From Allobosea sp. (GTDB taxonomy: Bacteria > Pseudomonadota > Alphaproteobacteria > Rhizobiales > Beijerinckiaceae), in contig NZ_JAUYTP010000073.1 in NCBI RefSeq assembly GCF_030695125.1, positions 62,001-126,000 on the forward strand: a DNA stretch of 64,000 nucleotides, in the 5' to 3' direction. Positions within the stretch are counted from its first letter, which is position 1. Every line of letters starts with the position of its first letter. Under the pieces are notes generated by a model, which made no database searches, had not been told where the DNA came from, and saw only the letters and a list, made by a program, of their open reading frames with translations. Shown one piece after another: positions 9,067-16,959 of this stretch. A program made the position numbers and the translations under genes.

Positions 9067-9819
9067 CTAGATCAGCCCCAGCCCGCGGAAGCTCGCATGG
9101 CCGTCGCGCCCGACGATGACGTGGTCATGGATCGCGACGCCCAGGGGCTTAGCGATATCAACGAGTTCGCGGGTCATCTTCACGTCGGCGCCCGAGGGCG
9201 TCGGGTCCCCCGAAGGATGGTTGTGGACCAGGATGACGGCCGAGGCCGAGAGCTCGAGGGCCCGCCGCACGACCTCGCGGGGGTAGACGGGCGTGTGATC
9301 GACGGTGCCGGTCTGCTGGACCTCGTCGGCGATCACGGCGTTCTTCTTGTCGAGAAAGAGGATGCGGAACTGCTCGCGCTCGGCGAAGGCCATGGTGGTG
9401 CGGCAATAGTCGAGCACCGACGACCAGGACGACAGGACGGTGCGTTTGGCGACGGCGCCGCGGGCCATGCGCTGCAGCGCGGCCTCGACGATCTTGAGAT
9501 CGAGCGCGACGCCCTCGCCGACGCCCTTGACCTCCGTCAGCCGCGCGGCCGGCGCGCCGAGGACCTCGGCGAAGGAGCCGAAGCGCGCGATCAGTTCCTT
9601 GGCGAGCGGCTTGACGTCCCGCTGCGGGATCGAGCGGAACAGCAGTAATTCCAGCAGTTCGTAGTCGGGCAGGGTGGCGGACCCGGCCTCCTGGAAGCGG
9701 CTGCGCAGCCGCTCCCTGTGGCCGCGGTAATGCGGGGTATCCGCAGCCGCGCCGGTGGTTGGAGCGGGCGAGACAGGCCGCAACGAGCGATCCTGACCGG
9801 CGCCCGCCTTGCCGGTCAT
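9067..9819 (-). CDS. radC: RadC family JAB-domain protein
   Basis: A 250-residue RadC protein. An N-terminal helix-hairpin-helix part ([12 protein letters not shown] to [16 protein letters not shown]) precedes a JAB/MPN domain with the metal site [11 protein letters not shown] and a downstream Asp. Despite the name, a DNA repair role is not supported for most members; it is likely a metal-dependent hydrolase of unknown substrate. Its ATG overlaps the stop of map by four bases (ATGA), so the two are translationally coupled. Confidence 0.93.
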   Translation of the reverse strand: MTGKAGAGQDRSLRPVSPAPTTGAAADTPHYRGHRERLRSRFQEAGSATLPDYELLELLLFRSIPQRDVKPLAKELIARFGSFAEVLGAPAARLTEVKGVGEGVALDLKIVEAALQRMARGAVAKRTVLSSWSSVLDYCRTTMAFAEREQFRILFLDKKNAVIADEVQQTGTVDHTPVYPREVVRRALELSASAVILVHNHPSGDPTPSGADVKMTRELVDIAKPLGVAIHDHVIVGRDGHASFRGLGLI

Positions 9820-10640
9820 GGCGCCGCGAGCGGGTTATCGCGTCCGGCGGGCGAGAGCGTGAAGATCTCGCAGCCCGTCTCGGTGACGCCGATCGTGTGC
9901 TCGAACTGGGCCGAGAGCGAGCGGTCCCGCGTCACGGCGGTCCAGCCGTCGGAGAGCACCTTCACGCCGGGTTTGCCGAGATTGATCATCGGCTCGATGG
10001 TGAAGATCATGCCGGGCTTCAGCGGCGGGCCTTCGCCCGGCGAGCCGTAATGCAGGATGTTGGGCGCGTCGTGGAAGTTGCGGCCGACGCCGTGGCCGCA
10101 GAAATCCCGCACCACCGAGCAGCGCTCGGCCTCGGCATAGCGCTGGATCGCGAATCCGATATCGCCGGTGGTCGCGCCGGCGCGCACCGCCTTGATGCCG
10201 CGCAGCAGGCTCTCATAGGTGATCTCGATCAGCCGCTCGGCCTTTCGCGGGATCTCGCCGACGCCGTACATCCGGCTCGAATCGCCATGCCAGCCATCGA
10301 CGATCAGCGTGTAGTCGATGTTCATGATGTCGCCCTCGCGCAAGGGCTTGTCGTCGGGGATGCCGTGGCAGACGACATGGTTGATCGAGGTGCAGATCGA
10401 CTTGGTGTAGCCGCGGTAAAACAGGGTCGCAGGGTAGGCGCCGTTGTCCCTGGCGAACTGGAAGGCGAGATCGTCGAGGCGCTGGGTGGTGACGCCGGGC
10501 TTCACATAGTCCCCGAGCATATCGAGGCCCTCGGCCGTCAGCCGGCCGGCCTTGTGCATCGCCGCGAATGCTTCTGCGCCGTGGATCTTGATGGCGGGCT
10601 CGCGCATGCGGGTCCGTCCCAGGCTCTCGTCGAAGGTCAT
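9816..10640 (-). CDS. map: type I methionine aminopeptidase
   Basis: A 274-residue cytosolic enzyme that removes initiator Met from nascent proteins. The dinuclear metal ligands are visible: Asp in [17 protein letters not shown] (two Asp), His in [10 protein letters not shown], Glu in FTIEPMI and Glu in FEHTIGVT. It has the type I length with a short N-terminal extension. The start at 10640 ([12 protein letters not shown]) is chosen over a longer frame to 10889, which has poor coding character. It is followed directly by radC with a four-base overlap. Confidence 0.96.
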   Translation of the reverse strand: MTFDESLGRTRMREPAIKIHGAEAFAAMHKAGRLTAEGLDMLGDYVKPGVTTQRLDDLAFQFARDNGAYPATLFYRGYTKSICTSINHVVCHGIPDDKPLREGDIMNIDYTLIVDGWHGDSSRMYGVGEIPRKAERLIEITYESLLRGIKAVRAGATTGDIGFAIQRYAEAERCSVVRDFCGHGVGRNFHDAPNILHYGSPGEGPPLKPGMIFTIEPMINLGKPGVKVLSDGWTAVTRDRSLSAQFEHTIGVTETGCEIFTLSPAGRDNPLAAP

Positions 10641-10854
10641 TGCGACGTCGATCTCATGGCTGCGGTCGTCTCCAGTCGATGCGGTCGTATCGGGGCAGGG
10701 CGAGCGGCCACCGGCGGCCTTATCCATTGGGTCCGGGCCCGGTGCAAGGCACGATGCTCGGCTCGATCCGCCCCAGGGCGCCCGAAATCGCCGGCGCGAT
10801 GAGGGTGATCGTCCGGCTGGCGCCGAGCCGCGACCGGGTGTACAGGCGGGCGAC

Positions 10855-11712
10855 ATGGCCATCATCGAACAATCACAGGCGGAGGACAAGCCTTACGGCG
10901 CCTTCGCACCGGGGCGGCGGCTCGCACGCCTCATCGCCTGGACGCGCTGCGCTTCCGACAGCTTCCTGGGCCGCAAACTCGCCTATGCGCTGCGCCGGAT
11001 CGGCCTGCGCTCGCTGGCGGGCCGCCCGGTCGACATCGAATCGCTGGGCGCCCGGATGCGGCTCTATCCGGACGGCAATGTCTGCGAGAAGCGCGTCCTG
11101 TTCACGCCGCAGTATTTCGACCTGCTGGAGCGCGATCTGCTCGCCCAGCGCCTGCGCGAGGGGTTCCGCTTCATCGATATCGGCGCCAATATCGGCGCGT
11201 ATTCCCTGTTCGTCGCGGCCAAGGCGGGGCCGAGCGCACGGATCGTCGCCGTCGAGCCGCAGCCCGAGGTGTTCGCGCGGCTTGCCTTCAACATCGCGCA
11301 GAACCCGTTCGGCACGATCAAGGCGGTCGCCTGCGCGCTGGCCGACAAGCCGGGCGAACTCACGCTGTTCATCGACCCGACCAATCGCGGCGAATCGAGC
11401 GTGCGGATCCTGCGCTCCAGTACCGGCAGCACGGTGCGGGTGCCGGCGATGACGCTGCTCGCGCTGGTCCAGAACGAGGGCTATGAGCGGCTCGATGCGA
11501 TCAAGCTCGATGTCGAGGGCGCCGAGGATCTGATCCTGGAGCCGTTCCTGCGCGACGCGCCCCAGAGCCTGTGGCCGGGACTGATCATCGTCGAGGATTC
11601 GCGCCAGCGCTGGCAGAGCGACCTCGCGGCGCTGCTGGTGCAGAGCGGCTACACCCTGGTGGCGCAGACCCGGCTCAACCTGGTCTATGAGCGCAAAGCG
11701 CCGTCGGCCTGA
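10855..11712 (+). CDS. FkbM family methyltransferase
   Basis: A 285-residue SAM-dependent methyltransferase. Motif I is FIDIGANIGAYSLFVAAKAG, followed by the acidic end of the next strand in IVAVEPQPEVF and by KLDVEGAEDLILEP, the hallmark of FkbM enzymes, which usually O-methylate sugars or polyketides. The N-terminal 90 residues (about 855-1120 in the sequence) are an unassigned helical region. The substrate cannot be inferred, because the neighbours (map and a CinA-like gene) are unrelated. The start at 10855 gives MAIIEQSQAED. Confidence 0.88.
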   Translation: MAIIEQSQAEDKPYGAFAPGRRLARLIAWTRCASDSFLGRKLAYALRRIGLRSLAGRPVDIESLGARMRLYPDGNVCEKRVLFTPQYFDLLERDLLAQRLREGFRFIDIGANIGAYSLFVAAKAGPSARIVAVEPQPEVFARLAFNIAQNPFGTIKAVACALADKPGELTLFIDPTNRGESSVRILRSSTGSTVRVPAMTLLALVQNEGYERLDAIKLDVEGAEDLILEPFLRDAPQSLWPGLIIVEDSRQRWQSDLAALLVQSGYTLVAQTRLNLVYERKAPSA

Positions 11713-11812
11713 CACGCAGGCGCGGCGTTCACGGCGCTTGAGCCGGCGCGGGCAAACCCCTAGCTAGACAGACGCGGCGAGCCCTGCGCGCCGCGCCAGC
11801 CAGGAGCCGGGA

Positions 11813-12577
11813 ATGACCGCAAGCGACACGACATCCTCCCCGGCGAGCGTCACTGCCGCGATCCTCGTCATCGGCGACGAGATCCTCTCGGGCCGGACCA
11901 AGGACAAGAACATCGGCTATATCGCCGAGTATCTGACCAATATCGGCATCGAGTTGCGCCAGGTCCGGATCGTGCCCGATATCGAGGAGGAGATCGTCGC
12001 GGCGCTGAACGCCCTGCGCAGCCGCTACACCTATGTCTTCACGACCGGCGGCATCGGCCCCACCCATGACGACATCACTGCCGATTCGGTGGCGGCTGCC
12101 TTCGGCGTCTCGATCGACCACGATCCGCGCGCCATCGCGATGCTGGCCGAGCGCTTCCCGCCCGACCAGCTCAACGAGGCGCGGCTGCGGATGGCGCGGA
12201 TTCCCGCCGGGGCCGATCTCATCGCCAATTCGGTGTCGAAGGCGCCAGGCTTCAACATCGGCAATGTCTATGTGATGGCGGGCGTGCCCTCGATCATGCA
12301 GGCCATGCTCGACGTCGTCGCGCCGACGCTGCAGACCGGGGTGAAGATTCTGTCCGACACGGTCCGCGCCGGCCTGCGCGAGGGCGATATCGGCACGGCG
12401 CTGGCCGAGGTCGCAAAAGCCCATCCGGGCGTCTCGATCGGCTCTTATCCATTCTTCTCGGAGACGGGGCCGGACACCAATGTCGTGGTGCGCTCGCGCG
12501 ATCCCGTCGCGCTGGCGACCGCGATGGAGGCCGTGAAGGCGATGATCGCGGCCGAGCAGGCGAAGCTGAGCGCCTGA
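11813..12577 (+). CDS. CinA N-terminal/molybdopterin-binding domain protein
   Basis: A 254-residue protein made of a MoaB/Mog-type domain with ILVIGDEILSGRTKDKN near residue 19 and TTGGIGPTHDDITADSV near 82. This corresponds to the N-terminal half of CinA without the C-terminal NMN deamidase domain. Members are annotated competence/damage-inducible protein A; the fold relates to ADP-ribose or molybdopterin-nucleotide chemistry, but the activity of the stand-alone form is unproven. It reads in the same direction as gpt 116 bases downstream. Confidence 0.88.
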   Translation: MTASDTTSSPASVTAAILVIGDEILSGRTKDKNIGYIAEYLTNIGIELRQVRIVPDIEEEIVAALNALRSRYTYVFTTGGIGPTHDDITADSVAAAFGVSIDHDPRAIAMLAERFPPDQLNEARLRMARIPAGADLIANSVSKAPGFNIGNVYVMAGVPSIMQAMLDVVAPTLQTGVKILSDTVRAGLREGDIGTALAEVAKAHPGVSIGSYPFFSETGPDTNVVVRSRDPVALATAMEAVKAMIAAEQAKLSA

Positions 12578-12693
12578 CGCAAGGGCTTTTGCGGGGACGA
12601 GCGGTGCGTCGCCTCTTGCCAGCGGCGCGCCGATAGGGTTTTGCCACGGGCTGAAGGGCAATTCGCCCCGCACCGATCCGGAGCCTCCGCGCC

Positions 12694-13203
12694 ATGGCCG
12701 AGCCGACCTCCAACAAGGCTTTCCCCGTTTCCTGGGACCAGTTCCACCGTGACGCGCGGGCGCTCGCCTGGCGGCTGGCGGAGAAGGGGCCGTTCGAGGC
12801 GATCGTCTGCATCACCCGCGGCGGGCTGGTGCCGGCGGCGATCATCTGCCGCGAACTCGGCCTGCGTCTGATCGAGACCGTCTGCGTCGCCAGCTATCAC
12901 GACTACAAGAACCAGACCGAGCTCAAGGTGCTCAAGGACGTCGCGCCCTCGATCAAGGCGATCGGCGACGGCAAGGGCCGGGGCGTGCTCGTCGTCGACG
13001 ACCTCACCGACACCGGCAAGACGGCCCGCGTCGTGCGCGAGATGCTGCCGAACGCGCATTTCGCCACGGTCTACGCCAAGCCCGCCGGCGTGCCCACCGT
13101 CGACACCTTCGTCACCGAGGTCAGCCAGGACACCTGGATCTATTTTCCCTGGGATATGGGGCTGGCTTATGTCGAGCCCATCGCCAAGGATCACAAGGGC
13201 TGA
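12694..13203 (+). CDS. gpt: xanthine phosphoribosyltransferase
   Basis: A 169-residue type I phosphoribosyltransferase. The PRPP loop is [17 protein letters not shown] and the N-terminal part has [21 protein letters not shown]. This matches Gpt, which salvages xanthine and guanine to XMP and GMP, and the length agrees with the E. coli enzyme. It ends with [12 protein letters not shown], typical of alphaproteobacterial Gpt. The next gene starts about 50 bases downstream on the same strand. Confidence 0.93.
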   Translation: MAEPTSNKAFPVSWDQFHRDARALAWRLAEKGPFEAIVCITRGGLVPAAIICRELGLRLIETVCVASYHDYKNQTELKVLKDVAPSIKAIGDGKGRGVLVVDDLTDTGKTARVVREMLPNAHFATVYAKPAGVPTVDTFVTEVSQDTWIYFPWDMGLAYVEPIAKDHKG

Positions 13204-13255
13204 GGATCACAAGGGCCGAGGGCGGGCCGGCCGCCACCGTCACGAGGAGATCGCG

Positions 13256-13750
13256 ATGAGCGACGCAGCGACGGAGCGGCCCAACCGCATTCCCTGGCCA
13301 CCCTTGCTCTATGGCGGGGCGATCCTGATCGCGATGGCGCTGCAGAGGCTGCTGCCGCTGCCGTATCCTGCGCCCGACGGCGCGCTTGCGGGCTGGCTCG
13401 GCCCCCTGGGCTGGGCGCTGCTGGCGGTCGGCGCCGGCTTCGACCTCTCCGCGATGGCGACGATGGCAAGGGCGCGGGCCAACATCCTGCCGCATCGCGC
13501 CGCGACCGCGCTGGTCGAGAGCGGGCCCTTCGCGATCAGCCGCAACCCGATCTATTTCGGCAACACCCTGATGATGGTCGGGGCCGGCCTCGGCTTCGGC
13601 AATCTCTGGCTGATCGTGACCGGGCTCGTCGCCGCATTCCTGGTCCTGAAGCTCGCCATCGCGCGCGAGGAGCGCCATCTCGAGGCGCTGTTCGGGCCGG
13701 CCTGGCTGGCCTATCGCGGCCTGGTGCGCCGCTGGATCGGCCGGCACTGA
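13256..13750 (+). CDS. isoprenylcysteine carboxyl methyltransferase-like membrane protein
   Basis: A 164-residue membrane protein with about four hydrophobic segments and the C-terminal signature of the ICMT/PEMT superfamily: GPFAISRNPIYFGNTLMMVG, then EERHLEALFGPAWLAYRGLVRRWIG. Bacterial members are SAM-dependent membrane methyltransferases with mostly unknown substrates; prenylated proteins are not expected here. The start at 13256 follows GAGGAGATCGCG. It probably reads through from gpt. Confidence 0.85.
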   Translation: MSDAATERPNRIPWPPLLYGGAILIAMALQRLLPLPYPAPDGALAGWLGPLGWALLAVGAGFDLSAMATMARARANILPHRAATALVESGPFAISRNPIYFGNTLMMVGAGLGFGNLWLIVTGLVAAFLVLKLAIAREERHLEALFGPAWLAYRGLVRRWIGRH

Positions 13751-13759
13751 CGCGTCTGC

Positions 13760-14674
13760 CTATCGCGCCCGCAGCGCGACGCTCATGCCGGCGATCACCA
13801 GCACCATCCCGGCGATCTCGACCGGGGAGGGATATTCGCCGAGCAGCAGGATCGCGGCGAGCGCGGTGACGACCGGGTTGAGCGGCAGGAACAGCGTCGC
13901 GCGCCCGGCGCCCAGCAATTCGACCGATTTGGTGTAGAGAAACAGCGCGCCGACGCCGACCAGCGCGCCCTGATAGAGCGCCTGCAGCGCGATCGCCGAC
14001 CAGGCGACCTCGCCGAGCCGGATCGGCATGGTCGCCGCGAACACCGGCAGGATCAGCAGCGAGAGCAGGCAGGTCGCGATGGTGACGTCGATGGCGTCCG
14101 TCCGCCAGCGCAGCGCCAGAAGCCCGAAGACCGACCACATCACCGCATTGGCGACGAAGAAGAGATCGCCGATCCAGGCGTTGGCCCCCGCGCCCGATTC
14201 CCCGAAGGCCTGCCAGCCGAAGGCACCGATGCCGGCCAGCACCAGCGCGAGGCCGAGCAGCCGCAGCGGCCCCGGCCTCTCGCCCAGCACGAGGAAGGCC
14301 AGCGCCACCGTCATCACCGGGATCAGGCCGGGCACGATCACCGAGGCGTGCAGCGCCGGGGCGAAGGTCGCGCCGCCGACGAGGACGAGGGCATAGGGCG
14401 CGCCCGCGAGCGCGGTCAGGATCAGCGCCCGCCGCCAGCCGAGCGCGCCGACCGGAAAGGGCCGCATCCGCCGCCGCGCGAGCGGCAGAAGGATCAGCGA
14501 TGCCACGACGAAGCGCAGGATGGTGACGTCCGCCGCGCTCAGCCCATCCGCCACCGACTGGCGTGAGACCACGGACTGCACGCCCCAGATCAGGCTGGTC
14601 AGCAGGCCGCAGCCGATGCCGAGCCAGAGGCGTCGGCGCGCGAGCGCGGCGGCGGGGGAGGCGAGGTCTGTCAC
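13760..14674 (-). CDS. DMT superfamily (EamA) transporter
   Basis: About 304 residues with ten predicted transmembrane segments in two EamA repeats, the second ending LNPVVTALAAILLLGEYPSP. This is the drug/metabolite exporter fold; the substrate is unknown. I place the start at a GTG at 14674 (TDLASPAAALARRRLWLG), because the longer frame to 14776 adds an Arg-rich stretch unlike family N-termini; no strong ribosome site is visible. It converges on the ICMT-like gene with ten bases between stops. Confidence 0.85.
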   Translation of the reverse strand: MTDLASPAAALARRRLWLGIGCGLLTSLIWGVQSVVSRQSVADGLSAADVTILRFVVASLILLPLARRRMRPFPVGALGWRRALILTALAGAPYALVLVGGATFAPALHASVIVPGLIPVMTVALAFLVLGERPGPLRLLGLALVLAGIGAFGWQAFGESGAGANAWIGDLFFVANAVMWSVFGLLALRWRTDAIDVTIATCLLSLLILPVFAATMPIRLGEVAWSAIALQALYQGALVGVGALFLYTKSVELLGAGRATLFLPLNPVVTALAAILLLGEYPSPVEIAGMVLVIAGMSVALRAR

Positions 14675-14794
14675 GAGGGGCTTTCGCAAGGCACGGGGCC
14701 GGAGAACGGCTCCGGCTGTGCCCGCTCCTATGCGGGCGCGGTCGCCGCCGGGCAAGGGGCGCCAGCAGTGACGCAACCCTGCGCCCCGCGCGGT

Positions 14795-15997
14795 CTACCC
14801 CGCCAGGAAGCGCTCGGCCGCGCCGTGCAGCACCTCGATCCCGAGCGCGAGATCCTCGTCCTTCGTGTCCTCGGTCCAGTGATGCGAGATGCCGCCGATC
14901 GAGGGCACGAACAGCATCGAGGCCGGCATTGTGCGGGCGATGACCTGCGCGTCATGGCCGGCGCCGGACGGCATGGTCTGCCAGGCGCCGGGCGCGAGCG
15001 CCTCGGCGGCGTCGGAGAGGGCCTGCATCATCGCGGGGTCGCAGAGCGCCGGCACCGCCTTCGAGACGGAGGACAGCGTGATCCTGCAGCGCTCGCGGCG
15101 GTTGGCCTCCTGCACCAGCGACCTGAGCCCCGCCTCCAGCCGCTCCAGCACCGCCACCGAGACGTCGCGGAACTGGAACAGGATCTCGGCCCGGCCGGGA
15201 ATGATATTGGGCGCGTCGGGCTCGAGCCGGAAGCGGCCGGTGGTCCAGGTCGTGCGCTCGCCGACGAGACGCGGGAACTCGGCGTCGATGGCCGCGAGCA
15301 GCCTGACCGCGCTCAAGCCCGCATCCCGGCGCTCGGCCATGGTGGTGCCGCCGGCATGGTCCTGCTGGCCCTCGACGACGATGCGCCACTGCCAGATCGC
15401 GACGATGCCGGTGACGACGCCAAGCCGCAGGCCCGCCTCTTCGAGCTGCGTGCCCTGCTCGATATGCATCTCGTAATAGCCCTTGTAGCGGCCGATCTCG
15501 AGCTGCCGTCGCGGCAGGCCCTCGAGTCCGGCGGCGCGCAGGGCCTCGCGCAGCGGCGTGCCGTCGGTGCGGTTGCGGGCGCCGTCGATCGCCTCCTCGG
15601 TCAGATCGCCGATCATCGAGCGGCTGCCGGGCAGGCTGAGGCTGAAATGGCCCTCCTCGTCGGCGAAGGCGCAGACATCGACCGGCAGGCCTGCCCGGGC
15701 GAGCGCGATGCCGGCGACGACGCCGAGCGCGCCGTCGAGCCAGCCGGCCTCGTTCTGCGATTCGATATGGCTGCCGACGAGCAGATGCGGGCCGGGGCCG
15801 GGATGGCGGCCATAGACATTGCCGATGCCGTCGATCGAGGCCTCCAGCCCGCATTCGGTCAGCTTGGCCATCAGCCAGCGGCGCGCCTCCATGTCCTGCG
15901 GGGAATAGGTCGGGCGGTGGACGCCGGTCTTGAAGGTGCCGATGCCGCGCAGCTCATAGAGATCACGCAGGAAGGCTTCAGTGTCGACGGCAGGCAT
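14795..15997 (-). CDS. M20 family Zn-dependent amidohydrolase (N-carbamoyl-amino-acid/allantoate hydrolase type)
   Basis: A 400-residue binuclear zinc hydrolase. Metal and catalytic sites are GSHIESQ (near residue 75), GWLDGALGV, ADEEGHFS, EMHIEQG and, near the C-terminus, SGAGHDAQ. The family hydrolyses N-carbamoyl groups (beta-ureidopropionase, allantoate amidohydrolase, carbamoyl amino acid hydrolases). The usual H-x-D of the first motif is H-x-E here. The gene follows rutB on the same strand after 47 bases, which suggests that the pair works on ureido compounds, perhaps from pyrimidine breakdown. Exact substrate not determined. Confidence 0.87.
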   Translation of the reverse strand: MPAVDTEAFLRDLYELRGIGTFKTGVHRPTYSPQDMEARRWLMAKLTECGLEASIDGIGNVYGRHPGPGPHLLVGSHIESQNEAGWLDGALGVVAGIALARAGLPVDVCAFADEEGHFSLSLPGSRSMIGDLTEEAIDGARNRTDGTPLREALRAAGLEGLPRRQLEIGRYKGYYEMHIEQGTQLEEAGLRLGVVTGIVAIWQWRIVVEGQQDHAGGTTMAERRDAGLSAVRLLAAIDAEFPRLVGERTTWTTGRFRLEPDAPNIIPGRAEILFQFRDVSVAVLERLEAGLRSLVQEANRRERCRITLSSVSKAVPALCDPAMMQALSDAAEALAPGAWQTMPSGAGHDAQVIARTMPASMLFVPSIGGISHHWTEDTKDEDLALGIEVLHGAAERFLAG

Positions 15998-16044
15998 GGC
16001 GGGCTCGCTTTCGGGCAGGCGGGGCGGCGCGGGGTGTTTCAGGC

Positions 16045-16779
16045 TCAGGCGGGCGGCTGCTGGCCGACCGCGCCGGCGAAATCGGCGACGGTCGAGACCC
16101 AGCCGAAGAAGGTCTCGATGTTGTAGAGCGCGGCCTTCTGGGCGAAGTCTGGCCCGGCCGCATGGGTGGCGTCTTCCAGCACGACGCTGAAATATTCGAG
16201 ATGGAAGGCGTCGCGCAGCGAGGATTCGACGCAGACATTGGTGGCAATGCCGGTGAAGACGAGATTGCGGATGCCGCGCGCCCGCAACAGGCTGTCGATG
16301 TTGGTGTTGAAGAAGACGCTGTAGCGCGGCTTGGGTACGACGAGATCGCCCGGTTGCGGGGTCAGCGCATCGACGATGGCATAGTCCCAGCCGCCCTTTG
16401 CGAGCAGCTTGCCGTCGAGTTCGGGCTTGCGGCGCATCGTCTTCAGCGCGTTCGACTTGTGCCAGTTCGGCGAGCCCGGGCCGCCCGCCTCGCGATACTC
16501 CGCATCCCAGCCATTTTGCAGGAAAATCACCGGGATGCCGGCCTTGCGGGCCGCCTCCGCCGCCAGCGCGACCTGCCGGATCACGGCCGGCGTGCCGGCG
16601 ATGTCGAAGCCGGCGAGGTCGATATAGCCGCCCGGCGAGGCATAGGCGTTCTGCATGTCGACGATGATCAGCGCGGTGCGGCCCGGATCGAGGCGCAGCG
16701 GTTCGGGCCGCGCCGGCAGGACGATTGAAGCGGCAGTCGTGTCAGGCTCGGGCAGACCTGCGGCGGACAAGGCGTGCAT
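16045..16779 (-). CDS. rutB: ureidoacrylate amidohydrolase RutB-like (isochorismatase fold)
   Basis: A 244-residue cysteine hydrolase with the full RutB pattern: [20 protein letters not shown] (catalytic Asp), [32 protein letters not shown] (Lys) and [18 protein letters not shown] (Cys). RutB releases carbamate and aminoacrylate from ureidoacrylate in the Rut pyrimidine pathway. The start at 16779 has GGAG six bases upstream; an ATG at 16785 is also in frame. None of rutA, rutC or rutD is in the window; the partner is an M20 carbamoyl hydrolase. Function by family, not shown here. Confidence 0.88.
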   Translation of the reverse strand: MHALSAAGLPEPDTTAASIVLPARPEPLRLDPGRTALIIVDMQNAYASPGGYIDLAGFDIAGTPAVIRQVALAAEAARKAGIPVIFLQNGWDAEYREAGGPGSPNWHKSNALKTMRRKPELDGKLLAKGGWDYAIVDALTPQPGDLVVPKPRYSVFFNTNIDSLLRARGIRNLVFTGIATNVCVESSLRDAFHLEYFSVVLEDATHAAGPDFAQKAALYNIETFFGWVSTVADFAGAVGQQPPA

Positions 16780-16901
16780 CGGCATCTCCGGCAAGGCATG
16801 GACGGGGCGCGGGCGAGCATCGCATGCCGGGCGGGACCGGCAAGACGGGCGGGCGTTGCCAGCAAGAGCTATGCCGTGCCGCCTTGCGCGCCCGTGCGGT
16901 T

Positions 16902-16927
16902 CCGGTCTGAAACGGGCCGGTCTGAAA
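16902..16927. promoter_or_regulatory. direct repeat upstream of the PEPC-like gene
   Basis: CCGGTCTGAAA occurs twice with a 15-base period (16902-16912 and 16917-16927), 33 bases before the PEPC-like start and in the divergent interval with rutB. The position suits a regulator site or part of a promoter. No regulator is identified and chance cannot be excluded. Confidence 0.3.
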
Positions 16928-16959
16928 TTTGCCTCGGCCGATTCCGGGAGGGCTGCGCG

